From Bacillus australimaris (GTDB lineage Bacteria > Bacillota > Bacilli > Bacillales > Bacillaceae): DNA of 64,000 nucleotides. The number at the start of each line of letters is the position of its first letter. The stretch's first letter is position 1. The notes below the pieces were generated by a model. It searched no databases and was not told the DNA's origin. It saw only the letters and a program-made list of their open reading frames with translations. The position numbers and the translations under genes were made by a program. The stretch covers positions 62,001 to 126,000 of the forward strand of contig NZ_LGYN01000026.1 in assembly GCF_001307105.1 (NCBI RefSeq), given 5' to 3'. Shown here piece after piece: positions 48,228-58,232 of this stretch.

Positions 48228-50255
48228 TTACTTGATCAATGCATTACAGTCAACGATGAGTGCAACTTGACCGTCACCTAGGATTGTTGCGCCAGATATC
48301 GCAAATACGTTTGGCAGGTAATCTCCTAGTGATTTCAATACAACTTCTTGCTGACCAATAAATGAATCGACCACAAATGCTGTCAGCTTGTCTCCTTTAC
48401 GAACAACAATGATGTGCAGTTCTTCCTCTAATTCATTCGCATTTGGTACGTGGAATTGTTTCTTCAAGTACACGACCGGCACGATAAATCCGCGGAAATC
48501 AATCACTTCACGATCATGAGTTTGCAGGATGTCGCTTTTCTTAATGACAGCCGTTTCAATAATAGAAGAAATCGGAATCGCAAATGTTTCCTCTTCGAGT
48601 TTTACAAGAAGAACAGAAATAATCGATAATGTAAGCGGAAGCTGAATCGAGAATAGTGAGCCTTGCCCTTCTGTTGAATTGATGCTCACAGATCCGCCTA
48701 ATGATTCCAGCTTATTTTTCACAACATCAAGACCGACACCGCGGCCTGAGATATCAGAAATCGTATCAGCTGTAGAGAAACCTGCTGCAAAGATCAATGA
48801 ATCAATTTGATGATCTTCAAGCGTCTCTGCTTCTCTTTCTGTAATAACCCCGCGTTCTAATGCTTTTTCAAGCACCTTTTTACGGTTAATCCCGCCGCCA
48901 TCATCCTCTACTTCAATGAAGACATGGTTTCCGCTATGATACGCCTTTAATAGGACTGTACCTTTTTCTGGCTTGCCTTTTTTCACACGTTCTTCTGGTG
49001 ATTCAATCCCGTGATCTAAACTATTTCTAAGTAAGTGCAAGAGCGGATCTCCAATTTCGTCGATCACTGTTCGATCAAGCTCTGTCTCTGCACCTTCAAT
49101 GATCAGTTCAATTTTCTTATTAAGCTCTTTCGTCAATTGACGAATCATACGTGGGAATCTGTTAAACACAGTTTCCACAGGGACCATTCTCATGTTCAGG
49201 ATGATGGATTGCAGGTCTCCAGAAATACGAGTCATTCTTTCGACGGTGTCTGTCAGTTCGTTATTTTCTAGTTCTTTTGCAATCTGTTCTAAACGGCCTC
49301 TATCAATGACAAGTTCTTCAAATAGATTCATCAGAGAATCTAGACGGTCGATGTTGACACGAATTGTTTTTGTTCCGCCGGCAGCGGCACCATTATTGCC
49401 ATTTGCTTTTGGCGCATCGTTTGCTGGTGCCTTCGCAGCAGGAACGGATACTTCTTCTTTTTTCTGTTCAGGCTGTGCCTCTTGTTTTTCAGCAGGAGCT
49501 GCTTCAAATGCGGAGACTTCAGAGATCTCCACATTCTCAACCTCTGAGATCGCTGTGACGATTTTCTTCACTTCGTCCATCGGCTGTTTAGATAGATAAG
49601 ATATGCTGAATTCAGATTCGAAATCTTCTGATTCTAACAGCTCTGCATTCGGAACCGTTTTGACAACTTCGCCTGCTTCATTCAGTCTTTCAAAAATCAT
49701 ATAGACACGAACAGCTTTTAATAAGCATGCTTCGCTTAATGTCACGTTAATTTCATAGCATTTGAAGCCTTGCTCTCTCGCTTCATCAAGAACAGTTCGT
49801 TCAAATTCGTTATAGTCTAAGTCATTAGCGGCAGCAGCGGATGCAGCAGGTGTTTCAACGCTAGAAGCTGCCTCCGCATGGCTTCCTGTCACATCTAGTT
49901 TTTTACTAATTTCTGTGACATCACGTTTCCCATCTCCGCCTTCTGCAATCGATTGAACCATTGCTTCTAGGTGATCAAGAGCTTCGAACATCGTATCCAT
50001 TGACTCAGGAGTAACAATCATTTGTTCGTTGCGGATGGCATCAAACATATTTTCTAGGTGATGCGTTAGATGAGCCATATCATCAAAGCCCATTGTTGCA
50101 CTCATGCCTTTCAATGTATGAGCTGCTCTGAATATATCATTTACTAGCTGCAAGTCGGTTGGGTTCTTTTCTAACTCAAGAAGCTTTTCATTACAAGTTT
50201 GTAAGTGTTCTCTGCTTTCATCTAAAAAGATATCTAAGTATTGGTTTACATCCAA
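48228..50255 (-). CDS. cheA: Chemotaxis histidine kinase CheA
   Basis: Central kinase of chemotaxis. The 675-residue protein has P1 with the phosphorylated His in FRAAHTLKGMSATMG (residue 46 of the chosen start), a P2 CheY-binding region near 165-250, an Ala/Pro/Lys linker and the P3 dimerisation helices. P4 carries the N box LLRNSLDHGIESPEERV, the G1 box VEDDGGGI and the G2 box SGRGVGLDVVKNKLESLGG. P5 is the CheW-like end. Start: TTG at 50253-50255 with GAGG upstream places the His at the B. subtilis position; a GTG three codons earlier is too close to that site. The cheB stop lies 6 bases upstream. Confidence 0.96.
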   Translation of the reverse strand: MDVNQYLDIFLDESREHLQTCNEKLLELEKNPTDLQLVNDIFRAAHTLKGMSATMGFDDMAHLTHHLENMFDAIRNEQMIVTPESMDTMFEALDHLEAMVQSIAEGGDGKRDVTEISKKLDVTGSHAEAASSVETPAASAAAANDLDYNEFERTVLDEAREQGFKCYEINVTLSEACLLKAVRVYMIFERLNEAGEVVKTVPNAELLESEDFESEFSISYLSKQPMDEVKKIVTAISEVENVEISEVSAFEAAPAEKQEAQPEQKKEEVSVPAAKAPANDAPKANGNNGAAAGGTKTIRVNIDRLDSLMNLFEELVIDRGRLEQIAKELENNELTDTVERMTRISGDLQSIILNMRMVPVETVFNRFPRMIRQLTKELNKKIELIIEGAETELDRTVIDEIGDPLLHLLRNSLDHGIESPEERVKKGKPEKGTVLLKAYHSGNHVFIEVEDDGGGINRKKVLEKALERGVITEREAETLEDHQIDSLIFAAGFSTADTISDISGRGVGLDVVKNKLESLGGSVSINSTEGQGSLFSIQLPLTLSIISVLLVKLEEETFAIPISSIIETAVIKKSDILQTHDREVIDFRGFIVPVVYLKKQFHVPNANELEEELHIIVVRKGDKLTAFVVDSFIGQQEVVLKSLGDYLPNVFAISGATILGDGQVALIVDCNALIK

Positions 50256-50260
50256 CGAGT

Positions 50261-51334
50261 TCACGCCCTCTCTTTTTTCATGGAGCTTATAATTGCATGT
50301 GCGATGTCATCCACATGCCTTGTTTCATGTGCAAGGCCTGCATTAATGACTGATTTAGGCATTCCGAAAACAACACATGATTCTTCTTTTTCTGCAATGA
50401 CTTTCGTATGACCGCTTGCGACCATTTTTTTGACACCTTCTGTACCGTCACTACCCATTCCTGTCATAATGACAGCGATTTTCTCGTAACCTTTGATGCT
50501 GCTGATAGATTCGAATAAATAGTTCACGGATGGTTTGTGCCGGCTTTCCGTGTCTTCAGGGGACAGCCTGATGACTAAAGATGTCCCCTGATCATGAAGT
50601 GACATATTCATTCCACCAGGAGCTATGTAAGCCACTCCATTTTTTGCGATGTCTCCATCTTGTGCTTCTTTAATGGTGATTTGTGATAAATGGTCTAACC
50701 TAGTAGCAAGTGATGCCGTAAATCCTGCCGGCATATGCTGCACAATCAATATAGGTGCCTCTATGTCCTTTGGCAGCTTCGTTACGACTCGTTGAAGTGC
50801 CCTTGGCCCTCCAGTAGATGTTCCGATAGAAATAATCTTTCGGAGTAATCCGCTTTTTCCTGCTTGCACGCGGGGTACAGGCACTGGACTTGGCGGCTTC
50901 ATCACTGGCTTAGGAGAAACCTGCTCTTTCTTGCGTTTTCTTGACATTCCTGCCGCAAGTACCCGCTCTACAATTTGACCCCTGACTTTGTGTAAATCGA
51001 GCGAAATGCTTCCCGAAGGCTTTGTCACAAAGTCGAAGGCACCGAGTTCTAAGCAATGGATGGTTAAATCCTTCCCTTGCTTCGTCTGGCTTGACACCAT
51101 AATCACGGCAAGGTCGTGTTCAGCCAGAATTTGCTTTAATGCTTCTGTTCCATTTAACACAGGCATTTCCACATCTAGTGTGACGACATCTGGATTCAGT
51201 TCCTTAATCCGTTTTAATGCATCTTCCCCATTTCGCGCCGTTCCGACGACTTCTATTTCTTGCTCGGCACTTAGAAAGTCACTAATGAGCTTCCGCATAA
51301 AGGCCGAGTCATCTACTACAAGCACTCTAATCAT
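50261..51334 (-). CDS. cheB: Chemotaxis response regulator methylesterase CheB
   Basis: Removes methyl groups from receptors and deamidates them. The 357-residue protein has a receiver domain with LVVDDSAFMRKLI, the phospho-Asp in DVVTLDVEMPVLNG near residue 54 and FDFVTKPSG. A linker rich in Pro and basic residues leads to the catalytic domain, with SIGTSTGGPRALQ (nucleophile Ser near 170), IVQHMPAGFTASLA (His near 197) and VIMTGMGSDGTEG (Asp near 293). The flhG stop overlaps its start by 4 bases. Confidence 0.96.
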   Translation of the reverse strand: MIRVLVVDDSAFMRKLISDFLSAEQEIEVVGTARNGEDALKRIKELNPDVVTLDVEMPVLNGTEALKQILAEHDLAVIMVSSQTKQGKDLTIHCLELGAFDFVTKPSGSISLDLHKVRGQIVERVLAAGMSRKRKKEQVSPKPVMKPPSPVPVPRVQAGKSGLLRKIISIGTSTGGPRALQRVVTKLPKDIEAPILIVQHMPAGFTASLATRLDHLSQITIKEAQDGDIAKNGVAYIAPGGMNMSLHDQGTSLVIRLSPEDTESRHKPSVNYLFESISSIKGYEKIAVIMTGMGSDGTEGVKKMVASGHTKVIAEKEESCVVFGMPKSVINAGLAHETRHVDDIAHAIISSMKKERA

Positions 51335-52236
51335 GAGTCCACCTTCCTCCTTTTAAAAAAAGAGGACAACTTATCTATAAACGTATGCTGTTCTCTCCGT
51401 GCCTCTCTTATCTGCTGATGATATAGTGTGTCTGCCAGCATCTTAATGGTTTTACTCAGTCTTGAATGAGGCTGCTTCATATAAAATGGCATTTGTTCTG
51501 AAACTGCTTTAGGAACCGCAGGATCATCAGGCACAGCACCAGCAAACACAAGTTTTCTGTGAAGAAAGGATGTGACCACTCCTGCTAATTTCCGGTAGGT
51601 TTCAGACCCTTCTGACGGGGTTTTACACCTGTTGACAATGATTTGCACAGACTGTTCAAACTGATGAATGGCTAAGTGCTTAATCGCACTGTAGGCATCC
51701 ATGATGGATGTGGGCTCTGGCGTAGTCACAACGACCACTTCTCCTGCCGATAAGACAAAAGGCAGCTGATCTTTTGACAAGCCAGCCCCCATGTCAAAGA
51801 AGATACAATCAAAGTCATGCATCATTCTTTCCATCTCTTCCAGAAAGAACGACCATTGATCTTTATCTAAAGAAAACAGCTGTTCAAGTCCACTTCCGCC
51901 AGAAATGTAATAGAGGTTATCCGCCCCTTTGGTCATAGCTGCTTGGAAGGATTTTTTCCTGACGAGGACATCTAATATAGAGCTAGTCGATGTTTTCCCT
52001 AGTAAAATATCAATATTCCCCATACCAAAATCAAGGTCGATCACTAACACTCTTTTGCCTGTGCTTGCGATAGACAGTGCCATATTCAGTGTCAAATTCG
52101 ATTTACCTACCCCACCTTTACCGCTCATGACGGCAATGGTTTTGGCCTGTCCGCTTACGCCAAGAGGAGCCGGTGTCATCAACTGACTCTGCTGAACTAG
52201 TTTTCTCAAACCTTCTGCTTGGTCAGGCTTCATCAT
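51331..52236 (-). CDS. flhG: MinD-like ATPase FlhG (YlxH)
   Basis: Controls flagellar number and placement by acting on FlhF and the C-ring. The 301-residue ParA/MinD-type ATPase starts with a FlhF-activating helix (EGLRKLVQQSQ), then the deviant Walker A MSGKGGVGKSNLTLNMA near residue 35, DLDFGMGNIDILLG, FFDMGAGLS and VVVTTPEPTSIMDAYSAI. A basic amphipathic tail (RREQHTFIDKLSSFFKRRK) may bind membranes. It overlaps flhF upstream and cheB downstream by 4 bases each. Confidence 0.95.
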   Translation of the reverse strand: MMKPDQAEGLRKLVQQSQLMTPAPLGVSGQAKTIAVMSGKGGVGKSNLTLNMALSIASTGKRVLVIDLDFGMGNIDILLGKTSTSSILDVLVRKKSFQAAMTKGADNLYYISGGSGLEQLFSLDKDQWSFFLEEMERMMHDFDCIFFDMGAGLSKDQLPFVLSAGEVVVVTTPEPTSIMDAYSAIKHLAIHQFEQSVQIIVNRCKTPSEGSETYRKLAGVVTSFLHRKLVFAGAVPDDPAVPKAVSEQMPFYMKQPHSRLSKTIKMLADTLYHQQIREARREQHTFIDKLSSFFKRRKVDS

Positions 52237-53348
52237 TGTAAAACCATCCTTGTTAGTTCAAGTGGAGAACCTTCAAGAATATCCTCAGGCACATTTTGAC
52301 CATTTGTTAAAAAGCCAAGTTTGATTTGCGAGTCTGCAATGATTTGAAAAATGGTTCCCATCGTATCCGTTTCATCTACTTTTGTAAAAATGAATTGATC
52401 GATTGGAACGTGTTCAAAGCGTTTGACCATGGCTTTCATGTCTTGATACTTTGATGTCGCACTCATCACGAGAAAACTTTGAATGCTTTCATCAAATGGA
52501 ATAATGTCTGTCAGCTCTTTGATATACGCCTCTTCTTTAAAGTTACGACCTGCTGTATCGATGAAAATATGATCATACTCCTTAAAGGTCTCTTGAGCTT
52601 TCACAAAATCCTCTCTCGAATAACAAACCTCAAGCGGTGCATTCAGCAGTTCAGCGTATGTTTTCAGCTGTTCGATCGCTGCAATCCGGTACGTATCGGT
52701 TGTAATAAAAGCGATTTTCTTTTGCTGCTGAATGGCCGTTTTAGCAGCCAGCTTTGCAATCGTTGTCGTTTTACCAGCTCCGGTTGAACCGAACAGCACA
52801 ATGTATTTTGAAGAAATCATCGGCTCATCAGAGGTTTGGGCTGGCAGCATATCTGAAAGCAGTTGTTCGAGTTCTTTTTTTATATGATTTTCTTTCACGG
52901 CACCCTTTGTTAAAAGCCCCTTCAGGCATTCGTCGCGAATTGCATCATCAAGACCTTGATCCTTTAGCTTTTGATCGATTGCAATGAGAGGATCAGGCAG
53001 AATCCCCGCATGCCGTTCATTCCTTACATATTCTAAAGGCTGTGCATGAGAAGGCGCTGGTTTCACTGGCTCAGGAGCAAAGGATGGCTGTTCAGGCCGC
53101 TTTTGAACTTGCTCCTTTTTTGGTAACACAGGAAGAGGTGGCGCAGGGTTTAAACCTTTACCAGCTCTTTCTTCGAAATCTTGGTCTAGCACTGCAATCA
53201 CTTCGACCATTTGCTGTTTCTTTAAACCGAACAGCTTTCGTTTGACAACGGTTTTCGAATTGAGAATGACGGCATCTTTCCCAAGCTGCTGCCTAATTTG
53301 AATCGTTGCCTCTTGCATAGAATTTGCTGTGATTTTTTTCATTTTCAT
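52233..53348 (-). CDS. flhF: SRP-type GTPase FlhF
   Basis: Marks the site of flagellar assembly. The 371-residue protein has an N-terminal basic part (ITANSMQEATIQIRQQLGKDAVILN), a proline-rich B linker (about 70-110), the helical N domain, and the SRP G domain with LFGSTGAGKTTTIAKLAA near residue 185, ITTDTYRIAAIEQL, FIDTAGRN and FTKVDETDTMG. Its start overlaps the flhA stop by 1 base; a second ATG two codons on is possible. Partner gene flhG follows directly. Confidence 0.95.
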   Translation of the reverse strand: MKMKKITANSMQEATIQIRQQLGKDAVILNSKTVVKRKLFGLKKQQMVEVIAVLDQDFEERAGKGLNPAPPLPVLPKKEQVQKRPEQPSFAPEPVKPAPSHAQPLEYVRNERHAGILPDPLIAIDQKLKDQGLDDAIRDECLKGLLTKGAVKENHIKKELEQLLSDMLPAQTSDEPMISSKYIVLFGSTGAGKTTTIAKLAAKTAIQQQKKIAFITTDTYRIAAIEQLKTYAELLNAPLEVCYSREDFVKAQETFKEYDHIFIDTAGRNFKEEAYIKELTDIIPFDESIQSFLVMSATSKYQDMKAMVKRFEHVPIDQFIFTKVDETDTMGTIFQIIADSQIKLGFLTNGQNVPEDILEGSPLELTRMVLQ

Positions 53349-55381
53349 TAGATATCCACCACTCCGATGCTCTGTACTTCCACATTCGCTTCTAGTTCGT
53401 TATAAGATAGTACCGGTAAATCTGGGAAATATCTTTCTAACAACTGCTTAACGTACATTCTTATAGGAGGTGAGCACAATAGAACTGGCGTTTCCTGACG
53501 AAGCGAAAGCTGTTCAATTTCTCTCGCCACTGATTGAATCACACTTTCAGAGGATTCTGGATCTAACGATAAGTAGTTGCCATGCTCTGTCTGCTGAACA
53601 CTGTCAGCAATCACCTTTTCAACTCGGCCTGAGCATGTCACGACTTTCAATGATTCATTTTCCCTTGCATATTGTGCGGTAATCTGTCTTGCCAGCGCCT
53701 GTCTGACATACTCTGTTAATAAATCTGTATCCGTCGTTAATTTTCCGTAGTCTGCAAGCGTCTCAAAAATGGTGACAAGGTTTCGAATAGAGACCTTTTC
53801 TTTTAGCAGCTTCGCTAATACTTTTTGTATATCACCGACTGCCAGTGGATTCGGCGTTACCTCATCCACTAAGACAGGATAACTTTCTTTCAGATGATCA
53901 ATTAATTGCTTCGTTTCTTGGCGTCCGAGCAGTTCGTGTGTGTTTTGTCTAATCTTCTCTGTGATATGAGTAGACACAACAGATGCTGGGTCTACAACCG
54001 TATAGCCTAGCATCTCAGCCTGATCTTTTTCTGCTTCTGATATCCATTTAGCTGGCAGACCAAAGGATGGTTCGATTGTTTCAATTCCTTCAATCGGATC
54101 ATCATCAGGCGTTGGGGACATCGCTAAGTAGTGATCAAGCAGGAGCTCCCCTTTTGCTACTTCGTTCCCTTTAATTTTCAACCGGTATTCATTCGGGTTC
54201 AGCGCAATATTGTCTCGGATCCGGACGACTGGAATGACCAGACCTAGTTCGAGGGCAAGCTGCCTTCGAATCATCACAATTCGGTCTAACAGGTCACCGC
54301 CCTGATTTGCATCAGCTAGCGGGATCAGACCGTAGCCAAACTCAAATTCAATGGCATCCATTTGCAGGAGGTGAATGACACTTTCTGGGCTTTTCATCTC
54401 TTCTACCTCTGCCTGTTCCTCGAGTACCTCTTCGATTTCTTCTTGATCTTGTTTGTTTTTCGACATCATGTATGCGCCAAGCGCTAGTAAACCTGCGATT
54501 GGCCCAGTCAACAGTACGCCGATTGGCGTAAATAAACCAAGAAGGAAGATCGTTCCTGCTGTGACATAAAGCATGGCTGGAAATGCAAAGAGCTGACCTG
54601 TAATGTCAGACCCAAGGTTTCCATTAGAAGCTGCCCTCGTAACAACAATCCCTGTCGCCGTTGAAATAAGGAGTGCCGGAATTTGCGAAACAATTCCGTC
54701 GCCTACCGTTAACAGGGTAAAGTGGGAAGCTGATTCTTGAATCGACATGCCTTGCTGAAGCATCCCAATAATAATTCCAAATATAATATTGATGATAACG
54801 ATGATAATACCAGCGATGGCGTCCCCTTTAACGAACTTACTGGCACCGTCCATCGCTCCATAAAAGTCTGCTTCTCTCGCTACTTTTTCACGGCGGTTTC
54901 TTGCTTCACTTTCTGTCAGCATCCCTGCATTTAAATCAGCGTCAATACTCATTTGTTTACCTGGCATCGCATCAAGTGTAAATCTTGCCGCAACCTCTGA
55001 TACACGCTCAGCCCCTTTGGTAATAACAATAAACTGAATGATGATCAGAATAAGGAAAACAACAAGACCAACGAGGATATTTCCTCCAACAACAAATGAA
55101 CCGAACGTTTCTACAACCTTTCCAGCATCTCCTGTTGAAAGAATAGAACGTGTTGTAGAGATGTTTAGCCCTAAACGAAACAGCGTTAGGAGCAAAAGCA
55201 ATGATGGAAAAATTGAAAATTGCAGTGGTTCTTGCATGTTCATAGTGGTGAGAAGCACGATAAGCGCAAGAGAAATATTAATAATGATTAAGATACTTAA
55301 TAGAATGGGCGGAAACGGTATGACCAGCATCGCCACAATTAAAATAACACTGAATAAAACAGATAAATCTCTTGCTGACAT
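53348..55381 (-). CDS. flhA: Flagellar type III export gate protein FlhA
   Basis: Forms the nonameric export gate ring and uses the proton gradient. The 677-residue protein has about eight membrane helices in the first 310 residues, including the family stretch FRLGLNISTTRSILS and, in the FHIPEP loop, KGAERVSEVAARFTLDAMPGKQMSIDADLNAGM (key: the RFxLDxMPGKQMxIDxDL motif). The rest is the cytosolic domain that docks chaperone-substrate complexes, ending VEVQSIGVVDI. It follows flhB by 29 bases. Confidence 0.97.
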   Translation of the reverse strand: MSARDLSVLFSVILIVAMLVIPFPPILLSILIIINISLALIVLLTTMNMQEPLQFSIFPSLLLLLTLFRLGLNISTTRSILSTGDAGKVVETFGSFVVGGNILVGLVVFLILIIIQFIVITKGAERVSEVAARFTLDAMPGKQMSIDADLNAGMLTESEARNRREKVAREADFYGAMDGASKFVKGDAIAGIIIVIINIIFGIIIGMLQQGMSIQESASHFTLLTVGDGIVSQIPALLISTATGIVVTRAASNGNLGSDITGQLFAFPAMLYVTAGTIFLLGLFTPIGVLLTGPIAGLLALGAYMMSKNKQDQEEIEEVLEEQAEVEEMKSPESVIHLLQMDAIEFEFGYGLIPLADANQGGDLLDRIVMIRRQLALELGLVIPVVRIRDNIALNPNEYRLKIKGNEVAKGELLLDHYLAMSPTPDDDPIEGIETIEPSFGLPAKWISEAEKDQAEMLGYTVVDPASVVSTHITEKIRQNTHELLGRQETKQLIDHLKESYPVLVDEVTPNPLAVGDIQKVLAKLLKEKVSIRNLVTIFETLADYGKLTTDTDLLTEYVRQALARQITAQYARENESLKVVTCSGRVEKVIADSVQQTEHGNYLSLDPESSESVIQSVAREIEQLSLRQETPVLLCSPPIRMYVKQLLERYFPDLPVLSYNELEANVEVQSIGVVDI

Positions 55382-55410
55382 GCCTGTTCTCTCCTTTTAA
55401 AACCAAAAAT

Positions 55411-56499
55411 TCATAAAATCTTTTGTTTCGTTTTATAGACGTAAGCTAAAATTTCTGCGATCGCCTTAAAGTATTCTTCTGGCACCGCTTGGTCGATATC
55501 GACCTGGTCATAGAGTGCTCGGGCCAGCGGGCGGTTCTCGACAGTCATGACATCATGTTCTTTCGCAATCGTTCTAATTTTCAAAGCCAAAATATCCGTT
55601 CCCTTTGCCACCACATAGGGCGCGTCCATCTTTTCTTCGTCATACTTTAAAGCAATTGCATAGTGGGTTGGGTTTGTAATGATGACGTCCGCTTTTGGGA
55701 CTTCCTGCATCATCCGTCTCATGGCCATTTCCCGCTGACGCTGTTTAATCTTTGATTTTATGAGCGGGTCACCCTCTGATTTTTTATACTCATCTTTGAT
55801 GTCCTGTTTGGACATCCGCAAGTTTTTTTCATAATCAAATTTCTGATACATATAATCAAGCCCTGCTAAGATCAGAAGAGCACCAGCTGCATATAGTCCC
55901 ATAATCAAGGTCATATTTGCGACGAAATGAAGGGTTTCCTCTGCTGTTAATAAAGGAAGCCGCAAAATTTCATCAAAGTGCATCCAAAGCGCTATAAATG
56001 TCGCAAAACCAACAAAGCCAATTTTTAAAATGGATTTTAATAGCTCTACGAGGGCTCGAATACTGTATATCCGTTTAAACCCTTTGATTGGGTCAAGCTT
56101 TTCTAATTTCGGTTGAATCACTTCTGTCGAAAAGAGAAAGCCGACTTGTAAATAGTTACTGAGAACGCCTGCCAGCATACCAACACCAAGGATTGGCATA
56201 AGGAGGATCCCTGTTTCTTGAAGCAATTCCAAGAATAATTGATGAATATTAGATGTGCTAACCTTCATTAGCATAGTTGTTGAATAAAAACGTTCAATGA
56301 GCGCTATAATACGCTCTTTCATAAAAGGCCCAATAAAAAAGAATGATAAAAAGATTAATAGAAACGAGATGGCTGTATTGACGTCGGTACTTTTGGCAAC
56401 CTGCCCTTTTTTACGCGAATCCCGCCTTTTTTTCGGCGTTGCTTTTTCTGTTTTTTCACCTGCGAAAAATTGCAGTTCTAGTCTAAGCCTTGTCATCAT
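55411..56499 (-). CDS. flhB: Flagellar export switch protein FlhB
   Basis: Sets export specificity and switches from hook to filament substrates after self-cleavage. The 362-residue protein starts with the cytosolic ELQFFAGEKTEKATPKKRRDSRKKGQ, has four membrane helices to about 215, and a C-terminal domain with the autocleavage motif NPTHYAIALKYDEE near residue 275. Substrate length information comes from FliK, also in this operon. Its start overlaps fliR by 4 bases. Confidence 0.96.
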   Translation of the reverse strand: MMTRLRLELQFFAGEKTEKATPKKRRDSRKKGQVAKSTDVNTAISFLLIFLSFFFIGPFMKERIIALIERFYSTTMLMKVSTSNIHQLFLELLQETGILLMPILGVGMLAGVLSNYLQVGFLFSTEVIQPKLEKLDPIKGFKRIYSIRALVELLKSILKIGFVGFATFIALWMHFDEILRLPLLTAEETLHFVANMTLIMGLYAAGALLILAGLDYMYQKFDYEKNLRMSKQDIKDEYKKSEGDPLIKSKIKQRQREMAMRRMMQEVPKADVIITNPTHYAIALKYDEEKMDAPYVVAKGTDILALKIRTIAKEHDVMTVENRPLARALYDQVDIDQAVPEEYFKAIAEILAYVYKTKQKIL

Positions 56500-57275
56500 G
56501 ACGAACCACCGACCAATGCTAAGAAATTCCTCATGGTGAGTACAATCGTTTCAAATGTATTTTGGACAACACCGAAGATCACGCCCATACAGATGATGAT
56601 CATAATAAAACTCACACCCATTTTAATAGGAAGCCCGACCACAAATACGTTCATTTGCGGAACTGTACGTGCCACAATTCCTAATGCCAAATCGACTAAA
56701 AACAGACTTGCTACTACAGGTGCCGAGATTTGAAAGGCGATGATAAACATTTGGTTAAAGCTCTTTGCAATAAAGTAAGCAAAGGATTCACTGCCGAAAT
56801 TCAGCGCGTATTGATCAACTGCAATGTATTGAAAGCTATAATAGATTCCATCAAGCAGCAGGTGATGTGCATTTGTTGCCAGCATCAAGAGCAATGTGAC
56901 CGTATAAAAGAACTGCCCCATCAGTGGTGTTTGCGCTCCTGTTTGCGGATCAATAATATTGGCAATCGCAAAACCCATTTGAAAATCAATGAACGAGCCG
57001 GCAATTTGCACAGCGGACACCATGATATAAGCAATCAGCCCAAGTAAAAGTCCGACCATTGCTTCTTTCACCGCAAGCATCATATAAAGTCCGTCTATAT
57101 CGAGTGCTGGCGGTTCTTTAATGGTGCTAAAACTAATGACGGCTAAAAACAGTGAGAATCCAACCCTGTGTACTGCTGGGATCGTTCTATGCGCTAAAAG
57201 CGGTACTGTTACAAAAAAAGCGGTGATGCGAATAAAAACTAATAGAAAAGCAGGGAATAATTCTATGATTGACAT
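56496..57275 (-). CDS. fliR: Flagellar export protein FliR
   Basis: Membrane component of the export gate helical core with FliP and FliQ. The 259-residue protein has about six hydrophobic segments, beginning IIELFPAFLLVFIRITAFFV, then GLLLGLIAYIMVSAVQIAGSFIDFQMGFAIANIIDPQTGAQTPL (key: FxDxQxGFAxAxxxDP), and FVVGLPIKMGVSFIMI in the last third. It follows fliQ by 6 bases and overlaps flhB. Confidence 0.96.
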   Translation of the reverse strand: MSIIELFPAFLLVFIRITAFFVTVPLLAHRTIPAVHRVGFSLFLAVISFSTIKEPPALDIDGLYMMLAVKEAMVGLLLGLIAYIMVSAVQIAGSFIDFQMGFAIANIIDPQTGAQTPLMGQFFYTVTLLLMLATNAHHLLLDGIYYSFQYIAVDQYALNFGSESFAYFIAKSFNQMFIIAFQISAPVVASLFLVDLALGIVARTVPQMNVFVVGLPIKMGVSFIMIIICMGVIFGVVQNTFETIVLTMRNFLALVGGSS

Positions 57276-57281
57276 CGCTGC

Positions 57282-57551
57282 TTAACCTGCAAATCGATCT
57301 AAATTCGAGAACAGTTCTGTCGTAAAAGACACAATTGTTGAAAGCATCCATGGACCAAATACAACAAGTCCAATGAGCACTGCCACAATCTTAGGAATAA
57401 ACGCAAGCGTCTGTTCTTGAATTTGGGTTGTCGCCTGAAACACACTGACAATTAGTCCCACAATAAGTGCGAGCGCTAGAAGCGGCCCACTCACAAGCAA
57501 TACCACATACACTGATCTTTCAGCCATCGTAATGACAAATTCTGAACTCAT
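57282..57551 (-). CDS. fliQ: Flagellar export protein FliQ
   Basis: An 89-residue protein of two membrane helices, the usual size. It has VVLLVSGPLLALALIVGLIVSVFQATTQIQEQTLAFIPKI, with the family signature GLxVSxFQAxTQIxEQTLxFxPK. It packs with FliP and FliR in the export channel. It lies between fliP and fliR in the standard order. Confidence 0.96.
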   Translation of the reverse strand: MSSEFVITMAERSVYVVLLVSGPLLALALIVGLIVSVFQATTQIQEQTLAFIPKIVAVLIGLVVFGPWMLSTIVSFTTELFSNLDRFAG

Positions 57552-57566
57552 GTTTAAGCACCTACT

Positions 57567-58232
57567 CTAAAAGCTTTGCAGCAAAGATTTAACTATCAAA
57601 TACCATCCATCGACTAAAACAAATAACAATATTTTAAAAGGGAGCGATATCATAACCGGCGGAAGCATCATCATCCCCATTGACATCAGAACACTTGCGA
57701 CCACCATGTCAATAATTAAAAATGGAATAAAGATCATGAAACCAATTTGAAATGCCGTCTTTAATTCTGAAATGGCAAAAGCGGGAACCATCGCCGTTAA
57801 CGGAATATCTTTAATCGATTCAGGTGTATCCATTTTTGCGTAACTAAGAAATAAAGCCAAATCTTTCTGCCTTGTATGTTTACTCATAAACTCTTTAATC
57901 GGCACTTCGGCTTTTTCATACGCCTGATTTAACGTGATGTCATCATTTAAAAGCGGCGTCAGCGCCTCTTTATTAATCTGTGAGAACGTGGGTGCCATGA
58001 TAAAAAATGTGAGAAACAAAGCAAGTCCAACAAGCACTTGGTTTGGCGGCATTGAGTTGGTTGCAAGTGATGTTCTGACAAATGAAAGAACGATCACAAT
58101 CCGTGTAAAACACGTCATTAAAATGAGAATGCCTGGCGCAACCGAAAATACGGTCAAAAGTAAAAGTAGACGGACAGACGTGCTGATATTTCCTGCACCG
58201 CTGGAATTAAATAAATCGATAAACTCATTCAT
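57567..58232 (-). CDS. fliP: Flagellar export protein FliP
   Basis: A 221-residue membrane protein that forms the pentameric core of the export channel. It has LLLTVFSVAPGILILMTCFTRIVIVLSFVRTSL near residue 25, PPNQVLVGLALFLTFFIMAP near 65, and the C-terminal helices FQIGFMIFIPFLIIDMVVASVLMSMGMMMLPPVMISLPFKILLFVLVDGW (key: DMVVASxLMSMGMMMLPP). No long cleavable signal is evident. It overlaps fliO by 8 bases and precedes fliQ. Confidence 0.96.
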   Translation of the reverse strand: MNEFIDLFNSSGAGNISTSVRLLLLLTVFSVAPGILILMTCFTRIVIVLSFVRTSLATNSMPPNQVLVGLALFLTFFIMAPTFSQINKEALTPLLNDDITLNQAYEKAEVPIKEFMSKHTRQKDLALFLSYAKMDTPESIKDIPLTAMVPAFAISELKTAFQIGFMIFIPFLIIDMVVASVLMSMGMMMLPPVMISLPFKILLFVLVDGWYLIVKSLLQSF